Source: an uncultured Oscillospiraceae bacterium | GTDB taxonomy: Bacteria > Bacillota > Clostridia > Oscillospirales > Ruminococcaceae | NCBI GenBank assembly: GCA_934464775.1 | Contig: CAKSKG010000004.1 | Location: 1 to 64,000 of the forward strand | Direction of reading: 5' to 3' | Length of the DNA stretch: 64,000 nt | Notes under the pieces: model-generated | The model's input: only the letters and a program-made list of their open reading frames with translations | Database searches by the model: none | What the model was told of the DNA's origin: nothing | Program-made: the position numbers and the translations under genes | Part shown: piece after piece, positions 57,539 to 64,000 of the stretch | Layout of the letters: the number at the start of each line of letters is the position of its first letter | Numbering within the stretch: position 1 is the first letter of the stretch

Positions 57539-59158
57539 ATGAGAATATGCAAGGAATGCGGAGCAGAGGTCAAGCCCGGCAGCAAATTCTGCCCCGAATG
57601 CGGTTCACCACTTGCAGATGATGAAGCAGAAAAGGTAAGCACCGAGGCAGCTTCCGCAGCTGCCGAAAGCAAGCCCGAAGAAAATAAAGAGCCTGTTTCC
57701 GAGGAAAATAAGGCGGTCGCAGCAGCCGATATCCCCGAGGAAGCAAAGCCCGAAGTAAAGGCAGAGTCCGAGGAAAAGAAGCCCGAGGAGAAAAAATCCG
57801 ATATCAAGGTACAGCCCGCAGCCGAGGAAAAGCCCACAGCCGTATCAATTGAGGATATTGAAAACATCAAGCCCGAAGAGCTTGCCGAGGATATCGTAAA
57901 GGACGTTGTTCCCATTAAGGAGATCAGCATCGAAAAGCCCGATATGGTAAGCTTCAAGCCCAAGAAGCCTGTTGTAGCTCCCAAGCCTGCGGTAGTTAAG
58001 GTACATAAGGCAGAGCCTGTCAAGCCTGTTAACGTTGAACCTGCCAAGCCTGTTAATGTTGAGCCTGTAAAGCCCGTTAACGTTGAGCCTGTCAAGCCTG
58101 TTAACGTTGAGCCTGTCAAGCCTGTTAACGCTGAACCTGCAAAACCCGTTAGTGTTGAGCCTGCCAAGCCTGTTAACGTTGAGCCTGTCAAGCCTGTTAA
58201 TGTCGAGCCTGCAAAGCCCGTTAATGCTGAACCTGCAAAGCCCGTTAATGCTGAATCTGCAAAGCCCGTTAACGCAGAGCCTGCAAAGCCTGTTAATACA
58301 GAGCCTGCAAAGCCGGCGGAAAAGAAAGTGCCCGAGCAGCCTGTCCCCGAGAAGAAAAAATCCAAGGGCGGACTTATTGCGGTTATAGTTATTCTTGTTC
58401 TGGCGGCAGCGGGAGCAGCAGCTTATGTTTTCCTTAACAAGCCTGCGGAATCCGTTCCTGCCGAGAATACGGTAACGGAAGTGTCCGCTGTTCCTGCGGA
58501 AGAAACATCGGAAAGCGCAGAAACCTCCGAGGTAAGCGAAGAATCCTCGGAAACATCGGAAGAAGCTTCGGAAACGTCTGAAATATCCGAAAGCTCCGTT
58601 TCCGAGACGGAAACAGAATCCGAAACCGAGGCGACCTCCGAAACATCGGAAACAGCCGAGGAGACAACCGTTCCCGAATCCGAGACGGAAGCTGCTTCCG
58701 AATCGGTATTCACTATCCCCACAGCATCGGAGGGCAAGACGAATGTTCATCTTGAAATAACACATCAGATGTCTCAGGGACAGAGTGTTTCCGTAAGTTA
58801 TGACACTGCGGGAAAATTCGATCCCTATGATATGAGCGATACATCATATGTTATTGCGGAGTACACCACTCCCACAACTCTCAGCCCCGAGATCATGCCT
58901 GTTGTCATGAGAATAACCGACGGCACTGTTACGGCAGATGTTCCCGCACTTTCCAAGACGGATTCATATATCGTATTCGATTATGAAACCATCAAGGAGA
59001 TCTTGGACGTATCGGGATTCACAGGCGGACTGGAAACTATCAGCAACATCAGCTTTGCAGGCATCGGAATGCCTGTTGATGTTACATCGGTAACTATCAC
59101 CGACTGTATAATTGATATGAGCCATGTTCCCAGCGGCTATACTTTTGATGTAAACTGA
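57539..59158 (+). CDS. Zinc-ribbon membrane protein with a tandem EPxKPVN repeat region
   Basis: 539 residues. The N-terminal zinc ribbon (MRICKECGAEVKPGSKFCPECG) is cytoplasmic. A long Glu/Lys/Pro-rich stretch follows, then about thirteen copies of an eight-residue unit of the form VEPxKPVN (residues about 158-261), a membrane helix (GGLIAVIVILVLAAAGAAAYVF), a Ser/Thr/Glu-rich low-complexity stalk and a C-terminal outer domain (NVHLEITHQMSQGQSVSVSYD onward). The repeat resembles wall-spanning proline-rich regions but lies before the membrane helix, so it is cytoplasmic if the helix has standard topology. Function unknown. Confidence 0.8.
   Translation: MRICKECGAEVKPGSKFCPECGSPLADDEAEKVSTEAASAAAESKPEENKEPVSEENKAVAAADIPEEAKPEVKAESEEKKPEEKKSDIKVQPAAEEKPTAVSIEDIENIKPEELAEDIVKDVVPIKEISIEKPDMVSFKPKKPVVAPKPAVVKVHKAEPVKPVNVEPAKPVNVEPVKPVNVEPVKPVNVEPVKPVNAEPAKPVSVEPAKPVNVEPVKPVNVEPAKPVNAEPAKPVNAESAKPVNAEPAKPVNTEPAKPAEKKVPEQPVPEKKKSKGGLIAVIVILVLAAAGAAAYVFLNKPAESVPAENTVTEVSAVPAEETSESAETSEVSEESSETSEEASETSEISESSVSETETESETEATSETSETAEETTVPESETEAASESVFTIPTASEGKTNVHLEITHQMSQGQSVSVSYDTAGKFDPYDMSDTSYVIAEYTTPTTLSPEIMPVVMRITDGTVTADVPALSKTDSYIVFDYETIKEILDVSGFTGGLETISNISFAGIGMPVDVTSVTITDCIIDMSHVPSGYTFDVN
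58010..58321 (+). repeat. 24 bp tandem repeat, about 13 units
   Basis: Coding tandem array in the zinc-ribbon gene, unit GTTGAGCCTGTCAAGCCTGT plus four bases, with variants at a few positions. It encodes VEPxKPVN and gives open shadow frames on both strands. Confidence 0.9.
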
Positions 59159-59171
59159 TCGTAAAGATATA

Positions 59172-59207
59172 AAAACGGAGCGTTTCGCAGTTGAAACGCT
59201 CCGTTTT
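59172..59207. terminator. Bidirectional terminator, zinc-ribbon and DUF5662 genes
   Basis: AAAACGGAGCGTTTC (59172-59186) pairs with GAAACGCTCCGTTTT (59193-59207), 15 bp perfect, between convergent genes. Confidence 0.92.
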
Positions 59208-59219
59208 GTGTTATACAGA

Positions 59220-59756
59220 TTATTTATATTCCCTGTCCTTTACATGGCGGATATAAGCAAAGGTGTAATCCTCGCCCTTTTCCGCAAGCATTTTAAGCAG
59301 ATATTCCAGAAAATCCGAGGTGGAGGGGTGGATCATTCTTGTGGGCTTTCCCTTATAGAAATATTCGAGGGGAGCCTTGTCGGTGTAATTTTCTCCCATA
59401 TATATCTTGCTGGCGGCAACACGGTCACAAAACATTTCGATAACATACCGCATAGGCATTTTCACGCCCTCCATGCGTCTTGTTTTGGGGTTATAGTCTG
59501 TCCAGTATTCAAAATGATGACGGTTCCTGCCCTTGTGGTGGAGCCATGCCGATGAATAGCCCTTCTGTTCTCGCTCCGCTTCATTGGGGCTGCGTGTGCC
59601 CTGATAGTTTTTGCAGCTGACAATAAATTCCGCAGGGCTGTATTTTGAAAGATCGTGTATCAGTCCCTGAACGGGAATGCCTGCACGGATACAGTTTTTT
59701 ATTACCTCGTGACGGTGGCGTGTTATAGTTTTAAAATGCATAAGCGCTTTATTCAT
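59220..59756 (-). CDS. DUF5662 family protein
   Basis: 178 residues, common in Clostridia and their phages, function unknown. It is His-rich: HFKTITRHRHEVIKNC at the start, LIHDLSKYSPAEF, and WLHHKGRNRHHFEYW in the middle, arranged like metal-ligand pairs of an HD-type phosphohydrolase. I infer possible metal binding but no known reaction. It is monocistronic with its own promoter. Confidence 0.8.
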   Translation of the reverse strand: MNKALMHFKTITRHRHEVIKNCIRAGIPVQGLIHDLSKYSPAEFIVSCKNYQGTRSPNEAEREQKGYSSAWLHHKGRNRHHFEYWTDYNPKTRRMEGVKMPMRYVIEMFCDRVAASKIYMGENYTDKAPLEYFYKGKPTRMIHPSTSDFLEYLLKMLAEKGEDYTFAYIRHVKDREYK

Positions 59757-59795
59757 GATAAACGACAGTCCTTTTATGTGTATTGGTATACTTTC

Positions 59796-59824
59796 ATTAT
59801 ATCACATAATTTTGCTGATTGCAA
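59796..59824 (-). promoter_or_regulatory. Promoter of the DUF5662 gene
   Basis: Minus strand TTGCAA (59824-59819), 17 bp spacer, TATAAT (59801-59796). Confidence 0.72.
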
Positions 59825-59864
59825 TGCCGCCGTAAAATTATAATGTGAAATCTTCCAATTAGCA

Positions 59865-59893
59865 TTGCAAAACTCCGATAAATATGTTATAAT
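59865..59893 (+). promoter_or_regulatory. Promoter of the REC-HD-GYP gene
   Basis: TTGCAA (59865-59870), 17 bp spacer, TATAAT (59888-59893). It implies a leader of about 140 nt without a recognised riboswitch. Confidence 0.7.
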
Positions 59894-60040
59894 TGGTTTG
59901 TTGATTATAAATTATGGCTGTTAATGTAAATTTATGCAGTATCGTGCAGGAAAAATATGCATAGTTTGTGCGGTGCTGCGTTTGTGTAAGTATGGCGATT
60001 TTCAAAGGCAGCACAAAGCTTTATGCTGAAAGGAATTAAT

Positions 60041-61141
60041 ATGAGTTTAATGAAAAAAAGATTGCTTGTTGTTGACGATTCCGAGATCGACAGGGAAATA
60101 CTGAAAAATATCCTTGCCGATTATTTTGAGATAGAAGAAGCCGAGAACGGCTATGCCGCCCTTGAGTGTATCATGAAGAAAAGTCCTCTGCCCGACGCCA
60201 TGCTGCTTGATATACAGATGCCCGTTATTGACGGCTTCAATGTACTGAGCATTCTCAGTGAGAACAATATCACAGGAATACCGATAATGCTTATCACAGC
60301 GGAGGCTACAAAGGAAAATGTACAGAAAGCGGCGGCTTTCGGCATAACCGCTTTTATCAGCAAGCCCTTTGACGGTGAATGGATACTCAACCGTCTCCGT
60401 GAAATGTTCGATATCCCGTTAGCCGAGCATGAGGAGCATGAAGAGGAAGAGGGATTCTCCGACCCCCAAATACTCACCGACAAGGATATCGCCGAGACAA
60501 ACACATATATTGCAAAGCTTGCGTCCGTATACAAAATATATCTTAAAAATATGGATATGTCCGATGAGCATTATGCACGTACAGCCGAGATAACCGAACT
60601 GCTGCTGAACGAATATGCATTCCTTTCGGGCAACCGTGATCTTGATGTTCCTCATGTGCAGATAATTTCCAGAGCGGCGTATTTTTATGATATCGGACAT
60701 ATGGGCATTCCCGACAGGCTTGTTTACGGCGACAGGACAATTCCCGATGACAATGAGCTTTATAAGACTCACGGACTTATCGGCGCAAGCATCGTCAGCG
60801 TAAATAATTCCAAGGAATGCAGATATTTCGTGCAGGTATGCTCCGATATGTGTATGCATCACCATGAAAAATATGACGGCACAGGCTATCCTCACGGACT
60901 TAAAGGCCCCGAAAATTCCGTCTTTACGCAGATCTGCCGCATAGCCGAGAAATTTGACGATATGGCTTACAGCCGAATGACAGGTGAATCCACGGTGGAC
61001 TCAAAGATGTTCGATTATGTTTATGAGGCGATAGAAAGAGAAACAGGCTCCGTTTCCCTCGAAATAATGGGCACACTCAGAAGAACCAGAGCCGCGATCG
61101 TTGATTATTACAGAAAATATATAAAGAACCGCAAGGTATAA
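60041..61141 (+). CDS. Response regulator with HD-GYP-like output domain
   Basis: 366 residues. The receiver domain (about 5-122) is complete: VVDDSE, phosphorylated Asp in AMLLDIQMP, Thr in LITAEAT, Lys in ISKPF. The C-terminal part has the HD-GYP shape, with MHHHEKYDGTGYPHGLKG and CRIAEKFDDMAY, which suggests cyclic di-GMP hydrolysis. The HD pair itself reads FYDIGHMGIPD, so the first metal His is replaced by Tyr and the enzyme may be altered or inactive. No histidine kinase is adjacent. AAAGGA precedes the ATG at 60041. nrnA, which can degrade pGpG and similar oligonucleotides, follows by 16 bp. Confidence 0.88.
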   Translation: MSLMKKRLLVVDDSEIDREILKNILADYFEIEEAENGYAALECIMKKSPLPDAMLLDIQMPVIDGFNVLSILSENNITGIPIMLITAEATKENVQKAAAFGITAFISKPFDGEWILNRLREMFDIPLAEHEEHEEEEGFSDPQILTDKDIAETNTYIAKLASVYKIYLKNMDMSDEHYARTAEITELLLNEYAFLSGNRDLDVPHVQIISRAAYFYDIGHMGIPDRLVYGDRTIPDDNELYKTHGLIGASIVSVNNSKECRYFVQVCSDMCMHHHEKYDGTGYPHGLKGPENSVFTQICRIAEKFDDMAYSRMTGESTVDSKMFDYVYEAIERETGSVSLEIMGTLRRTRAAIVDYYRKYIKNRKV

Positions 61142-61157
61142 GCTATCGGAGAATAAT

Positions 61158-62099
61158 ATGGATATTACCGCAAAGCAGGCAGCAGAAATACTGAAAAACA
61201 GCGGAAACGAGTACCGCATAATATATCATATCCGCCCCGACGGAGATGCGATATGTTCGGCATATGCTCTTGCGGAGGCACTGCATATGCTGGGGAAAAA
61301 ATGCGGCGTTATTTCTCACGGCAGGATTCCGTTCGTTTACAGCGGTTATGCCGAAAGCTTTGGGAATGATGATATGGCGGAGCCGCTTAATGTAGTGGTG
61401 GATTCCGCATCTCCCGCACGTATCGGCGGATTTGCCGATGAAAAAATATTTTTGTCTGTGGATCATCATATGCCAAACACAATAGCTGCGGAATATAAGT
61501 ACACCGATGCGGAAAGCTCCTCATGCGGCGAGCTTGTGTATAAGCTGATAAAGGAGCTGGGTGTGGGGATAACTCCCCATATTGCGGAGCTGATCTTTAC
61601 TGCACTTTTGACCGATACGTTCTGCTTCCGTTCGGGATCGGTCAATGCAGAAAGCTATAAGGCGGCAGCGGAGCTTGCCTGCTGCGGCATTGATGTTTCG
61701 GGGATAGCAAGGCGGCATTACATGAATAAAAGTCCTCAGAGAGCAAAGATAGAGGAAATTTTCGTGCGAAGCTATCATTATACCTGCGGCGGAAAGGTTC
61801 TCGGAGGAATAATAACCCGTGAGGATATGAGGGTATCTGGCATCGACCCGTGCGAGCTTGAGGGGATAACATCGTTCCCCGAGGAAATAAGCGGAGTGCT
61901 GGCAGGAATAACTATTCGTGAAACCGCCGACGGCAGGAGCCGTGTTTCTGTTCATACCTCCGACGGGATAAATGCGGCGGATATATGCGGCATTTTCGGA
62001 GGAGGCGGTCATGCCCATGCGGCAGGCTGTGAGCTGGACTGCGCTCCCGATGAAGCACTGAAAATTATCGAAAAGACCTGTGCGGAAATGATAAATTAA
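61158..62099 (+). CDS. DHH/DHHA1 phosphoesterase, NrnA-like
   Basis: 313 residues. The N-terminal DHH domain has YHIRPDGDAICSAYALAEAL, VVVDSASP and the DHH of LSVDHHMPN; the C-terminal DHHA1 domain ends FGGGGHAHAAGCEL. This is the bifunctional nano-RNase/pAp-phosphatase type that breaks 2-4 nt RNAs and in some bacteria cyclic dinucleotide products such as pApA or pGpG. Its place after the HD-GYP-like regulator fits a role in clearing cyclic di-GMP breakdown products; this is inference. Confidence 0.88.
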   Translation: MDITAKQAAEILKNSGNEYRIIYHIRPDGDAICSAYALAEALHMLGKKCGVISHGRIPFVYSGYAESFGNDDMAEPLNVVVDSASPARIGGFADEKIFLSVDHHMPNTIAAEYKYTDAESSSCGELVYKLIKELGVGITPHIAELIFTALLTDTFCFRSGSVNAESYKAAAELACCGIDVSGIARRHYMNKSPQRAKIEEIFVRSYHYTCGGKVLGGIITREDMRVSGIDPCELEGITSFPEEISGVLAGITIRETADGRSRVSVHTSDGINAADICGIFGGGGHAHAAGCELDCAPDEALKIIEKTCAEMIN

Positions 62100-62157
62100 T
62101 GATTCCTTTGATACAGCTTCACGAAAAAAGAATAATAGCCTTTTATCGGCAGATAAT

Positions 62158-62190
62158 AAACCGTACGGAATACTCCGTGCGGTTTTGTTT
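62158..62190 (+). terminator. Terminator after nrnA-like gene
   Basis: AAACCGTACGGA (62158-62169) pairs with TCCGTGCGGTTT (62174-62185), one G-U pair, T-run after. Confidence 0.85.
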
Positions 62191-62208
62191 TATTATGGAG
62201 AAAAGAAT

Positions 62209-62562
62209 ATGACAAAGAAATGTTCGGCGATGATCGGAGCGGCGGCAGGCTTTCTGAACGGACTGTTCGGTTCGGGCGGAGGTATAGCCGCAGTTCCGCT
62301 GCTTGAAAAAAACGGCGTTGAAAAGAAAAAAGCCCATGCGGAAAGCGTGGCTCTGATAATGGTTCTTTCGGCAGTATCGGCGGTGATATACGGCTTTAAG
62401 AACAGAGAGCTTTTCGGCAGTGAGCTTGTTTATATAATTCCCGCAGGACTTGTGGGAGCGGGGATAGGTGCAAAGATGATGAAGAAAATGCCTGTAAGGA
62501 TACTGAAAAAAATATTCGGCGTGCTGCTTATCGGGGCAGGGGTGAGAATGCTGTGGCGATGA
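62209..62562 (+). CDS. TauE/SafE family permease, N-terminal-half-sized protein
   Basis: 117 residues, half the usual length. It has one copy of the family unit: AAGFLNGLFGSGGGIAAVPLL followed by three hydrophobic segments and the KIFGVLLIGAGVRML end. GGAG stands before the ATG at 62209. The next gene encodes the matching second half and overlaps this one. Both are open and well formed, so they probably form a two-subunit permease rather than a broken gene. Confidence 0.82.
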   Translation: MTKKCSAMIGAAAGFLNGLFGSGGGIAAVPLLEKNGVEKKKAHAESVALIMVLSAVSAVIYGFKNRELFGSELVYIIPAGLVGAGIGAKMMKKMPVRILKKIFGVLLIGAGVRMLWR

Positions 62563-62906
62563 TGTGCATAGCCGCTCTTGTGACGGGATTTCTTGCGTCG
62601 CTGGGTGTGGGCGGCGGAATGATACTCATTCTTTATATGACGGTATGGGGAGGATACAGCCAGCTCCATGCCCAGGGAGTGAATCTGATATTTTTTCTGC
62701 CCATTGCCCTGCTTTCGGTCATCATACACCGAAAGAACGGACTTATCGAACTGAAAGAGCTTGTCCCTGCGATGATAACGGGAGCGGTATCGGCTGTGAT
62801 CGGCAGTCTTGCGGCGGAATATATCGGCTCGGAGCTGCTGGGAAAATTCTTTGCCGTATTTATCATTGCTCTCGGCATAAGGGAGTTTTTTAGGAAAAGT
62901 AAGTGA
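62553..62906 (+). CDS. TauE/SafE family permease, C-terminal-half-sized protein
   Basis: 117 residues, the second TauE/SafE unit: VTGFLASLGVGGGMILILYMT and three more hydrophobic segments, ending ALGIREFFRKSK. GTG at 62553 has AGGGGTG a few bases upstream; ATG 62559 makes a 4 bp ATGA overlap with the first half. The reading frame differs from that of the first half, and translation is surely coupled. A single deletion could fuse the two, but both parts keep conserved ends. It converges on the AraC gene with 6 bp between stops and no visible terminator. Confidence 0.82.
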   Translation: MAMMCIAALVTGFLASLGVGGGMILILYMTVWGGYSQLHAQGVNLIFFLPIALLSVIIHRKNGLIELKELVPAMITGAVSAVIGSLAAEYIGSELLGKFFAVFIIALGIREFFRKSK

Positions 62907-62912
62907 CCGTAT

Positions 62913-63794
62913 CTAATTTCCGCTTCTTTTAAGGCGGTACTGCTTGGGGGTAACGCCTTTTATCTTTTTAAAGGTCTTGATAAGGTGACTGCAATCGGAA
63001 AATCCTGTTTCCTGACTGATATAGTTAAGATCGTGAGATGTGAACAGCAGCATATCCTCAGCCTTGCATATCCTGATAAATTCGATATATTCCTTGCAGG
63101 ATTTACCGTAAAATTCGCGGAACTGTTTTGCAAAATAGGAATAGCTCATTCCGCAGCGCTTTGCAAGATCTTCAACTGTGAGATTATCCGATGAATGGGC
63201 GTCGATATATTCCGTAACGGAACGGATAGATTCGCCTGCCGATTCATCGGCGTTTTCACTGATATTATCCGTGCTGAATCCCATGCTCTGCCATATGCGG
63301 AGAATATCCATCATAAGAATGCAGAGGTGGGAATGCATCATAAGATCATAGCCGTAGTCACGGTGGGTTATCTCATATATAAGGCGGAAAAAAATTCCTT
63401 TGCTGCGTTCATGCTCATAGCTGTCCGCAGTAAAAAGCACGGGGCAGTGTTCGTTTCCCCGTGCGGCACGGAAAATAGTGCGGAGCTTCGGAGTATAGCT
63501 GTTGGATATCACAAGTCGGCTTATATCGAATTTTACAACGCAGTAGCTCAGCGGAGCGTTTGTTGTGTTGTATATCGCATGGACGGCTTCTGGGTGAAAC
63601 AGCACCATGTCATCGGCTTCCGCAGAATAATCCTTTCCGTCGCAGGTGATAAGTGCGTGACCCTCAAGTATATATATTGTCTCGGCATAATAGTGCCAGT
63701 GAGGGTGAACGGGCATAGAGTTTTTGTCCGATGAATAAAGAAATGCCTCATAGGGCGTGTTCATAGTGTCTGAATATTCATACAGATACTGCAT
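62913..63794 (-). CDS. AraC-family transcriptional regulator with cupin domain
   Basis: 293 residues. An N-terminal cupin sensor (about 25-110; PHWHYYAETIYILEGHALI, FHPEAVHAIYN) and a C-terminal double helix-turn-helix (LTVEDLAKRCGMSYSYFAKQF and LNYISQETGFSDCSHLIKTF, then GVTPKQYR) match regulators of sugar genes in Firmicutes. The effector is not known. AAAGGA precedes the ATG at 63794. Its target may be the divergent MBL-fold gene or a distant sugar operon. Confidence 0.92.
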   Translation of the reverse strand: MQYLYEYSDTMNTPYEAFLYSSDKNSMPVHPHWHYYAETIYILEGHALITCDGKDYSAEADDMVLFHPEAVHAIYNTTNAPLSYCVVKFDISRLVISNSYTPKLRTIFRAARGNEHCPVLFTADSYEHERSKGIFFRLIYEITHRDYGYDLMMHSHLCILMMDILRIWQSMGFSTDNISENADESAGESIRSVTEYIDAHSSDNLTVEDLAKRCGMSYSYFAKQFREFYGKSCKEYIEFIRICKAEDMLLFTSHDLNYISQETGFSDCSHLIKTFKKIKGVTPKQYRLKRSGN

Positions 63795-63931
63795 TGATAT
63801 CAGTCCTTTTATGTGCTGTAAAAATAGATTTGTACGATTTTTTGACGAATATTATTATAGCACCGCAGGCTGAAATATTATATATTATAATTATAAGTTT
63901 TGATTAATAATTATGCTGCGGAGAAAATGCA

Positions 63932-64000
63932 ATGAAACTGAAAATGCTTGGCACAGGCCATGCGCTTGTTACCGAATGCTACAATACCTGCTTTGTTGTC
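63932..64000 (+). CDS. MBL-fold metallo-hydrolase, N-terminus only (cut by window end)
   Basis: Only 23 codons are visible. MKLKMLGTGHALVTECYN resembles the start of metallo-beta-lactamase-fold hydrolases of the ribonuclease Z-like group. GGAGA lies before the ATG. It is divergent from the AraC gene, whose product might control it. Metal-ligand motifs lie beyond the window. Confidence 0.65.
   Translation, partial: MKLKMLGTGHALVTECYNTCFVV

Noticed and set aside
58010..58321. CRISPR array
   Set aside because: The 24 bp units are contiguous, have no spacers and are in frame inside a gene.
57514..58765. Long open frames on the minus strand and in other frames across the repeat region
   Set aside because: They are shadows of the 24 bp tandem repeat in the zinc-ribbon gene: low-complexity products (LTGFAGS type) without starts or ribosome sites.
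1..64000. Prophage, integrative element or toxin/defence island
   Set aside because: No integrase, structural phage genes, conjugation genes, restriction systems or toxin-antitoxin pair was recognised anywhere in the window.

Overview
The window looks like a piece of a gut or rumen Firmicutes chromosome, most like Ruminococcus or a relative in Oscillospiraceae. This rests on Firmicutes-type genes (spoIIR, a sigma-H-like factor, rex, ktrAB, DnaD/DnaI-type loaders, recD2, mnmM), Clostridia-typical hypotheticals (DUF4317, DUF5662, TatD-linked radical SAM), a GH5 endoglucanase and a flagellin. Most genes start with ATG behind strong AGGAGG-like sites, and intergenic DNA is AT-rich. I see no prophage, CRISPR array, rRNA or autonomous transposase, so this is mostly core chromosome with a few accessory genes and small non-autonomous repeats.

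Layout. 0.3-4.6 kb: Na+/alanine symporter, GNAT, and a Zn/Cd-type P1B ATPase whose metal-binding domain is a separate small gene behind an ArsR-type operator. 4.8-8 kb: a GH13 amylase fused to DUF1653, and an AI-2E-family permease. 8.4-13.1 kb: aconitase, DUF3795, NADP isocitrate dehydrogenase and Rex, which together form the oxidative half-TCA branch to 2-oxoglutarate with its redox sensor. A Rex-like operator covers the aconitase -35. 13.2-19.3 kb: an unknown gene, then MoxR, DUF58, a membrane transglutaminase and an ArsR regulator. 19.4-26.7 kb: rlmI-like methyltransferase, ktrB-ktrA, GH5, an orphan ABC ATPase, ilvE, tRNA-Arg(CCT) and a small membrane protein. 26.7-28.9 kb: a lone flagellin behind a textbook sigma-28 promoter. 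29-35.2 kb: recD2, comF, mreB, LacI regulator, fruK, tRNA-Thr(GGT). 35.3-39.3 kb: spoIIR, a coiled-coil protein, an orphan fumarase beta subunit, a sigma-H-like factor and a zinc-ribbon protein. 39.5-46.9 kb: glgB, a structured small RNA candidate, a PfkB kinase, TauE/SafE, ung, mnmM, smr, galE, a histidine phosphatase. 47-53.9 kb: a 29-residue Cys-rich peptide, DUF4317, a membrane protein, dnaD and dnaI-like genes, FNT, AEC, yqeY. 54-64 kb: sirtuin and nadC, radical SAM, aldose epimerase, a zinc-ribbon repeat protein, DUF5662, a REC-HD-GYP regulator, nrnA, two half-size TauE/SafE genes, AraC, and the start of an MBL-fold gene.

Two families of short palindromic MITE-like repeats are scattered between genes: family 1 has four copies and family 2 has two. 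Each family has full-length copies and one internally deleted copy, and one copy supplies the stop codon of a gene. The best candidates for something undescribed are the small RNA at 41.48-41.68 kb, which repeats C-rich single-stranded motifs, and the tiny Cys-rich peptide gene at 47.15 kb. Most promoters listed are TTGACA-17-TATAAT-like boxes read by eye. Gene functions are family assignments from recognised motifs, not database results.
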